Source of the DNA: a bacterium
Lineage (GTDB): Bacteria > Patescibacteria > Paceibacteria > UBA9973
Assembly: GCA_021813235.1 (NCBI GenBank)
Contig: JAKALG010000021.1
Span: 1 to 10,335, forward strand
Direction of reading: 5' to 3'
Length of the DNA stretch: 10,335 nt
Within the stretch, counting starts at the first letter, position 1. Each line of letters begins with the position of its first letter. The position numbers and the translations under genes were made by a program. Below the pieces are notes generated by a model. The model saw only the letters and a program-made list of their open reading frames with translations, made no database searches and was not told where the DNA came from. Positions 1-7,178 of this stretch are shown piece by piece.

Positions 1-45
1 ACATAGTTAATAAGTTTTTGAAAGTTGTGTTAAAAAATATTGTAG

Positions 46-51
46 TATAAT
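46..51 (+). promoter_or_regulatory. Probable dnaA promoter -10 element
   Basis: A perfect TATAAT hexamer lies 8 bases before the dnaA ATG. With the usual spacing the transcript would start about 2 bases before the ATG, giving an essentially leaderless mRNA. No convincing -35 box is visible: TTGTGT at 25-30 gives a 15-base spacer, which is short. Chance TATAAT is common in sequence this AT-rich, but the same geometry recurs at other genes in the window. Confidence 0.55.
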
Positions 52-59
52 CTTAACCA

Positions 60-1406
60 ATGGATACAAAACAGCTTTGGAAAAATTGTCTAATTGAAAT
101 AGAAGCCAGTGTCTCTAAGGCAAATTTTAGTACATGGTTTAAAAATACATCTATTCTAAGAGAAGAGACAGGTATTGTATATGTCGGAGTTCCAAATGAG
201 TTTGTTCGTGATTGGTTAAAAAACAAATACCATAAATTAATTACTAAAACTATCGCTGATGTATATGAAAACATGAGAGCGGTAGAGTATATAATAACAA
301 AAATAGAAAACAGTAAACAAGAAACACCTAAAATAGGTGGTGAATCCTATATAAACAAAGAATTACCCCTAAAAGACCTATATATCAACCCAGACGACAA
401 CCTAAACCCACGCTATCGTTTTGATTCTTTTATAGTCGGAACCTTTAATGAGCTCGCTTATGCCGCTTCCCAAGCTATAATAGAGAATCCTGGCACTAAA
501 TATAACCCATTCTTTGTTTATGGTGGTACAGGGCTCGGTAAAACACACCTACTCCAAGCAGTAGGGAATTCAATAAAAGAAAAATATCAAAATAAAAAGG
601 TCCACTACTTAACTTTAGAAAAATTTGCGACTGATTTTATAAATTCACTACAAAACAACAAAGCAAACTCTTTTAAAGAAAAATATCGCAAATATGATCT
701 TTTAATTATAGATGATATTCAATTCATAGGTAAAATGGAAAAAATTCAAGAAGAACTTTTTCATACATTTAATACCTTCTATGAAAACAACAAGCAAATT
801 ATCTTTTCTTCTGACAAACACCCAAACTATATTCCTGAATTGGCAGACCGTTTGAAGTCTCGTTTTGCTGCAGGCATGATTGTAGATGTAACCGAACCAG
901 AATATGAGTCCCGTCTTGCTATTTTAAAAGTTAAATTAAGAGAACTTAGTGTTGAACTAGAAGATGATGTGGTGGAGTATGTCGCAAGTGCTATTCAGGG
1001 TAATATTCGTGAACTTGAAGGAAGTTTAAACACTATTGTTTGTCAATATCGCTTGAAAAATAAGCCTCTTTCTGTGTCTGAGGTTAAAAACCTACTAAAA
1101 AATAATATAAAACCAAAAAAGAATGTTTCTATAAAAGACGTCGTAAAAACTGTTAGTGATTATTATTCTCTAGAAGAATCTTCTGTTTATGAAAAAACCA
1201 GAAGAAAAGAAATAGTAAAAGCAAGACAAATAGTAATGTATTTGCTTCGAGAAGACTTTAATGTCTCTTATCCTTTAATAGGTCAGAAACTAGGAGGAAA
1301 AGATCACACCACAGTCATACACTCATATTTAAAAATAAAATCGGATTTGAAAAATGACCCACAATTATTACAAGAACTGGAACAAATAAGAATTATGTTT
1401 AAATAG
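60..1406 (+). CDS. dnaA: Chromosomal replication initiator protein DnaA
   Basis: DnaA is the AAA+ ATPase that binds DnaA boxes at the origin, melts the DNA and recruits the replicative helicase. The 448-residue product has the full family layout: an N-terminal domain I (about 1-80), a short linker, the AAA+ core beginning near the LNPRYRFDSFIVG segment (about 115-127), Walker A GGTGLGKT at 155-162, Walker B LLIIDD at 214-219, and the C-terminal DNA-binding domain IV (about 355-448) with the signature GGKDHTTVIHS at 412-422. Length is normal for the family. The signature has Lys414 where most DnaA proteins have Arg (GGRDHTTV); the equivalent E. coli residue, Arg399, contacts the DnaA box. The ATG at 60 gives a start matching other DnaA proteins; no Shine-Dalgarno precedes it, and a TATAAT 8 bases upstream suggests leaderless expression. 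dnaN follows on the same strand after the probable origin. Confidence 0.98.
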   Translation: MDTKQLWKNCLIEIEASVSKANFSTWFKNTSILREETGIVYVGVPNEFVRDWLKNKYHKLITKTIADVYENMRAVEYIITKIENSKQETPKIGGESYINKELPLKDLYINPDDNLNPRYRFDSFIVGTFNELAYAASQAIIENPGTKYNPFFVYGGTGLGKTHLLQAVGNSIKEKYQNKKVHYLTLEKFATDFINSLQNNKANSFKEKYRKYDLLIIDDIQFIGKMEKIQEELFHTFNTFYENNKQIIFSSDKHPNYIPELADRLKSRFAAGMIVDVTEPEYESRLAILKVKLRELSVELEDDVVEYVASAIQGNIRELEGSLNTIVCQYRLKNKPLSVSEVKNLLKNNIKPKKNVSIKDVVKTVSDYYSLEESSVYEKTRRKEIVKARQIVMYLLREDFNVSYPLIGQKLGGKDHTTVIHSYLKIKSDLKNDPQLLQELEQIRIMFK

Positions 1407-1581
1407 CTGTTAATAATGATGTATAAAGTGTTCTAAGATAAAAGAAAAACTTGTTAATAAAAAAATATAAAAAGAAAAAATATTTTTATAAAAAAACAAT
1501 AGAAGGAAAAATTAAAAATTATTATATATAAAAAAGAAAACAAATCGTCAATATAATCATAAAAAACAACTTATATATAAC

Positions 1582-1598
1582 TTATCCACTTATCAACA
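1582..1598 (+). promoter_or_regulatory. Two tandem DnaA-box-like sites
   Basis: TTATCCACT (1582-1590) and TTATCAACA (1590-1598) each match the consensus TTATCCACA at 8 of 9 positions. They lie head-to-tail, sharing one base, in the dnaA-dnaN gap. Head-to-tail boxes beside an unwinding element are what DnaA uses to begin filament growth. The 8-base repeat spacing is tight, so both may not be occupied in the usual way at the same time. Confidence 0.65.
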
Positions 1599-1601
1599 GT
1601 G

Positions 1602-1616
1602 CTAATAGTATTAATA
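1602..1616 (+). promoter_or_regulatory. DnaA-trio-like triplet array
   Basis: Three bases after the tandem DnaA boxes come five uninterrupted triplets ending in TA: CTA, ATA, GTA, TTA, ATA. In Bacillus subtilis the DnaA-trio is a run of triplets (3'-GAT or AAT on the strand that DnaA engages, so CTA or TTA on the other) placed just after the boxes, from which the DnaA filament opens the duplex. The position, phase and orientation here fit that element; only two of the five triplets (CTA, TTA) are the strict form. In DNA this AT-rich, chance resemblance is possible. Confidence 0.45.
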
Positions 1617-1625
1617 GATTAAATA

Positions 1626-1631
1626 TATAAT
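1626..1631 (+). promoter_or_regulatory. Possible dnaN promoter -10 element
   Basis: TATAAT ends 10 bases before the dnaN ATG, predicting a leader of about 4 bases. The surrounding sequence is nearly all A and T, so this is weaker evidence than for the other promoters. No Shine-Dalgarno sequence lies before dnaN. Confidence 0.3.
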
Positions 1632-1641
1632 ATATAAACAT

Positions 1642-2739
1642 ATGAAACTAGAATGCGGAATTGAAAAACTAAAAAATGGAATTCTACAAGTAGAAAAGAT
1701 TACTGGTAAGAATTTAACATTACCAATTTTAAGTTCTATTTTATTTATTGCCTCTGGTAGATCATTAAAACTTCGTGCCACCAATCTAAGTTTGGGTGTT
1801 GAAATTGAGATACCAGCAAAAATTGAAAAAGAAGGTATTGTTGCTATTTCTGGAGGGACACTAGCTGGTATTTTTTCTAATGTTTTTCAAAACGAAAATG
1901 TTTTTTTAGAGAGTGATGATGGAAATTTATTAATTAAAACAAAAAAAAGTAGAATAAAATTAAAAGGTCAGATTCACGATGATTTTCCAACTATTCCTAT
2001 TGTTGAAGGAAAAACTTTTGAAATAGAATCAAAGAAGTTGGTTGATGGTATAAAAGGGGTTTATTATAGTTCGTCTCCATCTGATATAAAACCTGAAATA
2101 TCAAGTGTTTATATTTATTCCAATAATGATAATCTGGTATTTGTTTCAACAGATTCTTTTAGGTTGGCAGAGAAAAAAGTGAAAATAAAAGGAAATGAGG
2201 AAATTCCTGGTATTCTTATTCCTTTTAAAAACATTCCAGAAATTTTAAGAATATTTGGAGAAATACAAGATGTGGTAAGGGTTTGTTTTAATAAAAATCA
2301 AATTTCTTTTTCTTCAGAAAATATATATTTAACTTCTAGAATTATAGATGGGGTTTTTCCAGATTATAGACAAATTATTCCAAAGGAATTTAAAGTTGAA
2401 GCAGTTGTTTTAAAACAAGATTTATTAAATGCACTCAAACTTTCAAATATTTTTTCAGATAAGTTTAATCAAATAAATCTTTTAATTAAACCAAAAGAAA
2501 AAATATTTGAACTTTCTTCTTCCAATAATGATATTGGAGAGAACAAGACATTTTTGGATGCCGCTTTGAAAGGGGATGAAGTGAGTTTGGGATTTAATTA
2601 CAAGTATTTCCTTGATTGTTTCCAATCTATAAACACAGATAGTATCTCTATTAGACTAAATCAGTCTTCAAAACCAATGGTTATTTCTGGTGCCTCAGAT
2701 AATTCATTTACTTACCTTATTATGCCAATGAATAGGTAA
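1642..2739 (+). CDS. dnaN: DNA polymerase III subunit beta (sliding clamp)
   Basis: The product forms the ring-shaped homodimer that tethers DNA polymerase III and other enzymes to DNA. Its 365 residues match the usual length of three repeated clamp domains (about 1-120, 121-245 and 246-365). Family hallmarks seen include the N-terminal LPILSSILF segment (27-35), the motif FSNVF after the first-domain glycines (77-81), the IDGVFPDYRQIIP segment in the second domain, and the C-terminal YLIMPMNR, the degenerate form of the usual MPMRL tail that helps form the partner-binding pocket. It lies between the probable origin and the dciA-like gene, which begins one base after its stop, so the two are probably co-transcribed. 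The ATG has no Shine-Dalgarno sequence. Confidence 0.97.
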   Translation: MKLECGIEKLKNGILQVEKITGKNLTLPILSSILFIASGRSLKLRATNLSLGVEIEIPAKIEKEGIVAISGGTLAGIFSNVFQNENVFLESDDGNLLIKTKKSRIKLKGQIHDDFPTIPIVEGKTFEIESKKLVDGIKGVYYSSSPSDIKPEISSVYIYSNNDNLVFVSTDSFRLAEKKVKIKGNEEIPGILIPFKNIPEILRIFGEIQDVVRVCFNKNQISFSSENIYLTSRIIDGVFPDYRQIIPKEFKVEAVVLKQDLLNALKLSNIFSDKFNQINLLIKPKEKIFELSSSNNDIGENKTFLDAALKGDEVSLGFNYKYFLDCFQSINTDSISIRLNQSSKPMVISGASDNSFTYLIMPMNR

Positions 2740-2740
2740 A

Positions 2741-2998
2741 ATGATAGAGATTAAAGACTTATTATTAAAGTTTAGTAACCTGCTTCTTTCTGAAGAAATA
2801 AAAAAGAACACTGTTTTGAATGTTTTAAAAGAAGTTATAGGGGTGGATGTTAAACCTGAAGATATAAAAATAAAAAACAACACCATTTATTTAAATATAA
2901 AACCGATTTACAAAAATGAAATCTTATTAAAAAAAGATTTGATTAATTTAAAACTCAAAGAAGCTTTAGGTAAAAAAGCTCCCCAAAAAATAGTCTAA
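2741..2998 (+). CDS. Short DciA-like (DUF721) protein, probable helicase loader
   Basis: The 85-residue product looks like the DUF721/DciA family: an N-terminal helical part, then a beta-alpha segment IKIKNNTIYLNIKP (about 42-55) and a final helix with LKEALGKKAPQKIV. DciA is the ancestral loader of the replicative helicase DnaB in many bacteria. The start is one base after the dnaN stop, and a weak AGG lies 4-6 bases before it within the end of dnaN. The location directly after dnaA and dnaN supports a replication role. It is shorter than most DciA proteins and keeps essentially only the KH-like domain. Its TAA stop overlaps the stop of the convergent penicillin-binding protein gene. The family assignment rests on shape and context rather than on an invariant motif, so it is moderately sure. 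Confidence 0.6.
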   Translation: MIEIKDLLLKFSNLLLSEEIKKNTVLNVLKEVIGVDVKPEDIKIKNNTIYLNIKPIYKNEILLKKDLINLKLKEALGKKAPQKIV

Positions 2999-5514
2999 TT
3001 ATTGTTTACTTTAAATATTATACTAGTCTCTCCACGATTATAAGCTGTATCATAAGAAATTATTTTTAATTCATTTTCTGATTTAAGATTGTCTAATTCT
3101 TCTGGGATGAAAGAAAAATTGAAAGGCGCTTTGACAGTGTCTAGAAATACATCATTCACAAAAATGTCTATTTTTTGGAGAGGATATGAGCCAGCATTTT
3201 CAATCTTTAGTTGTATTCTTTGGTATTTAGAATAGACAGTTTCTGTGTCTGGTTCTGTTATCGAAACCACAGGTGTATATGTGCCAGTATGTACATCATC
3301 AAGAGCTGTCGGTTTATCAGCCCAAGTTGTCACTCCATATTTTCCACTATTTTTTGCCCACCAATTTTGTATTGGAATTTCCCAATGATTAAATTGTGGA
3401 TCGTCACTTGGGTTTGTCGGTGCTGGTCCCAATATATTATCTTTGTTTATCCAATAAAGTATTGAATGTACGTTGGTTATAACTTTTTCTTGTAAAGTTT
3501 CTTTTGGTGTAAATGGAGTTGCTAGTTTCCCTGATATTTTATCTATAAAAAAGTTTTCGTTTCCTTGCCAGTATCCACGAAGTACTGGTTTTACTGTTGT
3601 TATATCAACATCTAAATTTGGTTTTTCGAATTTTTCATTTGGTAGTGTTTTTAGCGCTTCAATCATAAATTTATTCCAAATTGGTCCAGCCATTGCTGAA
3701 CCTCCTTTTTTCATTGGTTTATTATCGTTGTTTCCAGCCCAAACGCCGACAGTTATAGAGGGTGTGTAGCCAATAGTCCAAGCATCTTTATTGTTATTAG
3801 TTGTACCTGTTTTTACTGCTATATCTTTACCCTCTATATTAAGAACAGAGTTTGCTCCAAATGTAGGGGTGCGAGCTTTGTTATCAGACAGAATATCAGA
3901 AATAGTCAAGGCAGTATTTTTTGGTAAAACTTCTTTTGGGTTCGAAGTATATTCTTCCAAAACTTTTCCATTTGTATCTTCTACTTTTAAGATTCCAGTA
4001 TATTGATTTCTAACGCCGTCGTTTGCAAAAACACTATAAGCAGAAGTCATATCAAGAAGAGAAACCTCACCACCTCCGATGACGAGAGTGAGCCCATAAC
4101 GGCTTATATCGGTCAAGGAACTAATTCCCATATCTTCAGCTGTTTTTAATGAGTCTTTGAGCCCAGCTAAATAGAAAAGTTTTACTGCTGGGATGTTTAT
4201 AGATTGAGCGAGAGCGTCACGTAAAGACATTGGTCCACGATATTTTCCATCATAATCACTAGGCATATAACAATCGTTTTGGTTATGTGGAGGAAGAGCT
4301 TTGCCATAAGCGTCACAGGTTGTTTGAAATTCTGTAGGTAGGTCAAATAACACAGTATCCGGGGTAAATCCCTTATTGAAGGCCGTAGCGTAAATAAAAG
4401 GCTTAAAAGAAGACCCTGGTTGTCTATTAGCTGTTGCGATATTAAAATTGCCATCAATTGTTTTATCAAAATAATCTCTAGACCCTATCATTGTTAAAAT
4501 CTGTCCAGTTTTAGGATCTATTGCCACAAGTCCGGCATTTTTCCCATTCCAGTCTTTTTCATTTTTCAGAGCGCCGTCTTTTACTATCTGTTCTCCTTTT
4601 TCTTGTAAACCATAATCTAGGGTAGTGATTACATTGAGTCCACCACTTTCTACTAATTCGCTCCCATATTTTTGTTCAAGATAATCTTTAATAAAGAAAA
4701 CAAAATGAGGGGCCTTAATACCAGAAGTTGCTTGTGGTGCAAAAGTGACTATTGTATTTTTAGCTGTATTATATTCTGCCTCTGTGATGAATTTGAGTTC
4801 TAGCATTCTAGAAAGAACTAAATTTTTTCTGGCATCCAATTTATCTCTATTTTTCCCATAAGGAGAGAGAGAGGTTGGAGATTGTGGAATTGATGCCAAA
4901 TAAGCAGCTTCTGCGAGTGTTAAATCTTGTGCGTCTTTATTGAAATAAGTTTTAGAAGCTTCTTCTATCCCATAAACATTACCACCATAAGGATTTTCGT
5001 TTAAATAAGCTTCAAGAATTTTTTCTTTAGGCATAGAGTTGTCTATTTTTATTGCCAAGATCCATTCTTTTATTTTTCTGATATAGCTAACTTTTTGGGT
5101 CAGAAGAGTATTTTTTACTAATTGTTGAGTAATAGTAGAACCACCACCACCTATTCCAATCTGAAATAAATTTGAGAGAGCAGCTCTGATAATAGAAGTT
5201 ATTCTTATACCACCGTGATTATAAAACTCAGAGTCTTCAATAGCGACAGTTGCGTTCTTGATATTTGCTCCCATTTGTTCAAAAGGTATATCTGTTCTTT
5301 TTACATCTTGGTGTATATCATAAAGCAAAATTTTTCCTGTGCGGTCGTATATTTTTGTAGAGTTTGCCACCTTTCTGTCTTCAAAGGAACGGAAGTCCGG
5401 TATTTTTAAAGAAGAAATCCAAATTATTACTATTGCCACTAATAAAATAAAAATACCTGAGAGGAGTAATAGGAAATTTTTTGGAATTTTTATCTTTTTA
5501 AACTCTTTATTCAT
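2995..5514 (-). CDS. Class A penicillin-binding protein (peptidoglycan glycosyltransferase/transpeptidase)
   Basis: This bifunctional enzyme polymerises lipid II into glycan strands and cross-links the peptides outside the cytoplasmic membrane. The 839-residue product has a short basic N-terminus, one membrane segment (about 14-36), then a GT51 glycosyltransferase domain with AIEDSEFYNHGG (91-102, catalytic Glu93), GGGSTITQQLVKN (123-135), RKIKEW (146-151) and EAYLNENPYGG (168-178). The penicillin-binding transpeptidase domain has SSFK (368-371, nucleophile Ser368), SIN (438-440) and KTG (568-570). The last 90 residues (about 748-839) look like an Ig-like fold of the kind found at the C-terminus of some PBP1C/1A proteins. 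All catalytic motifs are intact. It belongs to the PBP1A/PbpC group; a precise gene name is not justified. Its ATG is 7 bases from a -10 element in a promoter region shared with tyrS, and its stop overlaps that of the convergent dciA-like gene. Confidence 0.95.
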   Translation of the reverse strand: MNKEFKKIKIPKNFLLLLSGIFILLVAIVIIWISSLKIPDFRSFEDRKVANSTKIYDRTGKILLYDIHQDVKRTDIPFEQMGANIKNATVAIEDSEFYNHGGIRITSIIRAALSNLFQIGIGGGGSTITQQLVKNTLLTQKVSYIRKIKEWILAIKIDNSMPKEKILEAYLNENPYGGNVYGIEEASKTYFNKDAQDLTLAEAAYLASIPQSPTSLSPYGKNRDKLDARKNLVLSRMLELKFITEAEYNTAKNTIVTFAPQATSGIKAPHFVFFIKDYLEQKYGSELVESGGLNVITTLDYGLQEKGEQIVKDGALKNEKDWNGKNAGLVAIDPKTGQILTMIGSRDYFDKTIDGNFNIATANRQPGSSFKPFIYATAFNKGFTPDTVLFDLPTEFQTTCDAYGKALPPHNQNDCYMPSDYDGKYRGPMSLRDALAQSINIPAVKLFYLAGLKDSLKTAEDMGISSLTDISRYGLTLVIGGGEVSLLDMTSAYSVFANDGVRNQYTGILKVEDTNGKVLEEYTSNPKEVLPKNTALTISDILSDNKARTPTFGANSVLNIEGKDIAVKTGTTNNNKDAWTIGYTPSITVGVWAGNNDNKPMKKGGSAMAGPIWNKFMIEALKTLPNEKFEKPNLDVDITTVKPVLRGYWQGNENFFIDKISGKLATPFTPKETLQEKVITNVHSILYWINKDNILGPAPTNPSDDPQFNHWEIPIQNWWAKNSGKYGVTTWADKPTALDDVHTGTYTPVVSITEPDTETVYSKYQRIQLKIENAGSYPLQKIDIFVNDVFLDTVKAPFNFSFIPEELDNLKSENELKIISYDTAYNRGETSIIFKVNNN

Positions 5515-5521
5515 TATTCTG

Positions 5522-5530
5522 ATTATAGCA
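5522..5530 (-). promoter_or_regulatory. Extended -10 promoter of the penicillin-binding protein gene
   Basis: On the minus strand TGC-TATAAT (hexamer at 5527-5522) lies 7 bases before the ATG at 5514. The TGn extension helps recognition without a good -35 box. The predicted transcript start is about one base before the ATG, so the mRNA should be leaderless. It lies back-to-back with the tyrS promoter. Confidence 0.6.
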
Positions 5531-5537
5531 GATTATG

Positions 5538-5546
5538 TGTTATAAT
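5538..5546 (+). promoter_or_regulatory. Extended -10 promoter of tyrS
   Basis: TGT-TATAAT (hexamer 5541-5546) is a perfect extended -10 element ending 8 bases before the tyrS ATG, predicting a leader of about 2 bases. A poor -35-like TTCTGA (5517-5522, 18-base spacer) would overlap the -10 element of the divergent gene. The tyrS and penicillin-binding protein promoters are packed in 40 bases. Confidence 0.6.
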
Positions 5547-5554
5547 GCTTTATT

Positions 5555-6925
5555 ATGAAGGTGAATTTAGATAAAAATAAAATAAATGAATTGCTCTCTC
5601 GAGGGGTTGGTGAATTTATTGACCCTGGTGAAATTTTTCGTAAAAAGTTAGAAAATAATCCAGAAAAAATAGTCATCAAACTTGGAGTTGATCCAAATAG
5701 GCCAGATATTCATTTAGGTCATGCTGTTATCCTTCATAAATTAAGACAATTTCAAGAATTAGGATGCAAGGTTGTTTTTTTAATTGGAGATATTACGGCA
5801 ATGATTGGTGATCCGACAGGTAAAAGTAAAATTCGTCCAGAAATTGAATATGCGGAAATTCAGGTAAACATGAAAACCTTTTTAGACCAAGTAAATAAAA
5901 TTTTACTAAAAGATGAAAAAGTTTTTTCTTGGACGATGAATTCTGACTGGCTTGTATCAATAAATGATATTATTGCTCCAGAAAACGAAACTATAACCAT
6001 CCAGGTAGGAGATAAATCTATAACCACTCCTCCACTACCTGGTAATAATTTGATGGCTAAAGCACACCACTGGGAAGCAACGAGGATGCAGAAAAATAAT
6101 ATAAATAGCTATACACTTGTCAGCCTTCTTTCTATTTTGAGAAAGATTACTTTTAATAGATTGATTGAGAGAGATATGTTCCAGGACAGAATAAAAGAAG
6201 GATTACCAATCTACATGCACGAAATGATGTATCCAGTAATTCAAGGGATAGATTCAAATGCAATTTCAAACATTTATGGTTCTTGTGATCTTGAAGTTGG
6301 AGGAACCGATCAACTTTTTAATATGTTGGTTGGGCGTGATGTTATGGAAATGAATCAAAAATCTCCGCAAGCGGTGCTTTCTTTTAGACTTCTTGAAGGG
6401 ACTGATGGAAAAGAAAAAATGTCTAAAAGTTTAGACAATTACATTGGTATTACCGACCTACCAAATGATATGTATGGCAAAGTGATGTCTATTCCAGATT
6501 CTTCAATTGGAAATTATTTTGAACTTTGCACCTTCACACCGATGGAAGAAGTAGAAAAGATAAAAAAGGGTCTTTTAGATGGAGCTTTACATCCAAAAGA
6601 AGTGAAAATGAATTTAGCTAAACAAATCGTGGCTATTTATTATGGTGAAGACAAAGCCAAAAAAGCAGAAGAAAACTTCGTGAATACTTTTCAGAAAGGA
6701 GAGATTCCAGAAGAGATGACAGAACTTACTTCAAATGGAAAAACATTGATGGATCTTTTAGTGGAAGCAAAAATATTATCTTCCAAAGGAGACTTCAGGA
6801 GATTAATAGAAGAAGGAGCAGTGACAGATCTTGATAGTGATAAAAAAATAACGGATGCCAATATTTTTCCAGAGTCTGGAATGAAGTTTAAGATAGGAAA
6901 AAGAAAATTTATAAAAATTATATAA
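5555..6925 (+). CDS. tyrS: Tyrosyl-tRNA synthetase
   Basis: TyrRS (EC 6.1.1.1) attaches tyrosine to tRNA-Tyr using ATP. The 456-residue product is a class I synthetase: the HIGH-type motif is HLGH at 53-56 within VDPNRPDIHLGH, the tyrosine and tRNA region contains EVGGTDQLFN (247-256), and the KMSKS loop is intact at 288-292. The C-terminal S4-like RNA-binding domain spans about 397-456. Residues about 133-187, between the DW of the catalytic domain and the LRKITF helix, form an extra segment of roughly 45 residues compared with the bacterial TyrRS proteins I know; it includes TTPPLPGNN and is in frame without disruption. The ATG at 5555 has no Shine-Dalgarno sequence but a perfect extended -10 just upstream. 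Transcription should end at the hairpin 5 bases after the stop. Confidence 0.96.
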   Translation: MKVNLDKNKINELLSRGVGEFIDPGEIFRKKLENNPEKIVIKLGVDPNRPDIHLGHAVILHKLRQFQELGCKVVFLIGDITAMIGDPTGKSKIRPEIEYAEIQVNMKTFLDQVNKILLKDEKVFSWTMNSDWLVSINDIIAPENETITIQVGDKSITTPPLPGNNLMAKAHHWEATRMQKNNINSYTLVSLLSILRKITFNRLIERDMFQDRIKEGLPIYMHEMMYPVIQGIDSNAISNIYGSCDLEVGGTDQLFNMLVGRDVMEMNQKSPQAVLSFRLLEGTDGKEKMSKSLDNYIGITDLPNDMYGKVMSIPDSSIGNYFELCTFTPMEEVEKIKKGLLDGALHPKEVKMNLAKQIVAIYYGEDKAKKAEENFVNTFQKGEIPEEMTELTSNGKTLMDLLVEAKILSSKGDFRRLIEEGAVTDLDSDKKITDANIFPESGMKFKIGKRKFIKII

Positions 6926-6930
6926 AATAA

Positions 6931-6959
6931 AAAATACTCAGCCTAAGGCTGAGTATTTT
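6931..6959. terminator. Bidirectional intrinsic terminator
   Basis: A perfect 13-base-pair stem (6931-6943 with 6947-6959) with a TAA loop, GC-rich at the top (CTCAGCC/GGCTGAG) and flanked by A-runs and T-runs, so it works as a rho-independent terminator in both directions. It lies 5 bases after the tyrS stop and 3 bases beyond the stop of the convergent small acidic gene, serving both. Confidence 0.9.
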
Positions 6960-6962
6960 TTA

Positions 6963-7094
6963 TTAGTGATCTTTATCAGGATCTTCTTCTTCATAATCAG
7001 AATCAAGATCATCGGGCTCTTCTTCTAGTGGATCTAGTAGTTCATCTCCGTCTTCTCCATCCACCATCAAATCTTCTTCTTCATCGTAACTCAT
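6963..7094 (-). CDS. Small, extremely acidic hypothetical protein (43 residues)
   Basis: This short frame begins MSYDEEEDLMVDG at the ATG at 7094-7092 and ends DPDKDH with TAA at 6965-6963. By my count 13 Asp and 11 Glu make up 24 of 43 residues, with a single Lys, so the peptide should be strongly negative and disordered. I do not recognise a family. Support that it is a real gene: it stops exactly at the edge of a strong bidirectional terminator, converging with tyrS; it has a -10-like TAAAAT 9 bases before the ATG; and the whole interval is otherwise unexplained. Against: it is short, and GAA/GAT-rich repeats can give acidic frames by chance. A DNA-mimic or binding partner of a basic protein is possible but is only a guess from charge. 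Confidence 0.65.
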   Translation of the reverse strand: MSYDEEEDLMVDGEDGDELLDPLEEEPDDLDSDYEEEDPDKDH

Positions 7095-7103
7095 ATTAAA
7101 GAT

Positions 7104-7122
7104 ATTTTACGTTTATTAAACG
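7104..7122 (-). promoter_or_regulatory. Possible promoter and palindromic operator of the small acidic gene
   Basis: On the minus strand TAAAAT (7109-7104) lies 9 bases before the ATG of the acidic gene. Immediately upstream of it is a perfect 13-base palindrome, CGTTTA-T-TAAACG (7110-7122), in the place where a spacer-binding repressor or activator would sit. No good -35 box is visible. The palindrome is AT-rich and short, so chance is possible. Confidence 0.3.
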
Positions 7123-7178
7123 ACCTCTTATTAATTTATTACTTTGTATCAAAATATAAAACGCTTGGCAATAGAATA

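Larger units (their letters stand above)
1407..1641. other. oriC: Candidate replication origin (oriC) in the dnaA-dnaN gap
   Basis: This 235-base gap has no gene. Its middle part (1441-1580) is extraordinarily AT-rich, with 16 G or C in 140 bases by my count, and the + strand is strongly A-rich over T, as expected of a DNA-unwinding element. Near the dnaN end are two tandem DnaA-box-like 9-mers followed by NTA triplets, listed separately. The 9-mer TGTTAATAA occurs twice (1409-1417 and 1452-1460); its complement TTATTAACA differs from the consensus box TTATCCACA at two positions, so it may be a weak site. The dnaA-dnaN gap is a classical location for bacterial oriC. What I see is the composition and motifs; origin function is inferred. 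No convincing dnaA terminator hairpin is visible here. Confidence 0.7.

Noticed and set aside
3211..4006. Several + strand frames inside the penicillin-binding protein gene
   Set aside because: All are shadows opposite conserved transpeptidase sequence and are Phe/Ser/Cys-rich without recognisable features.
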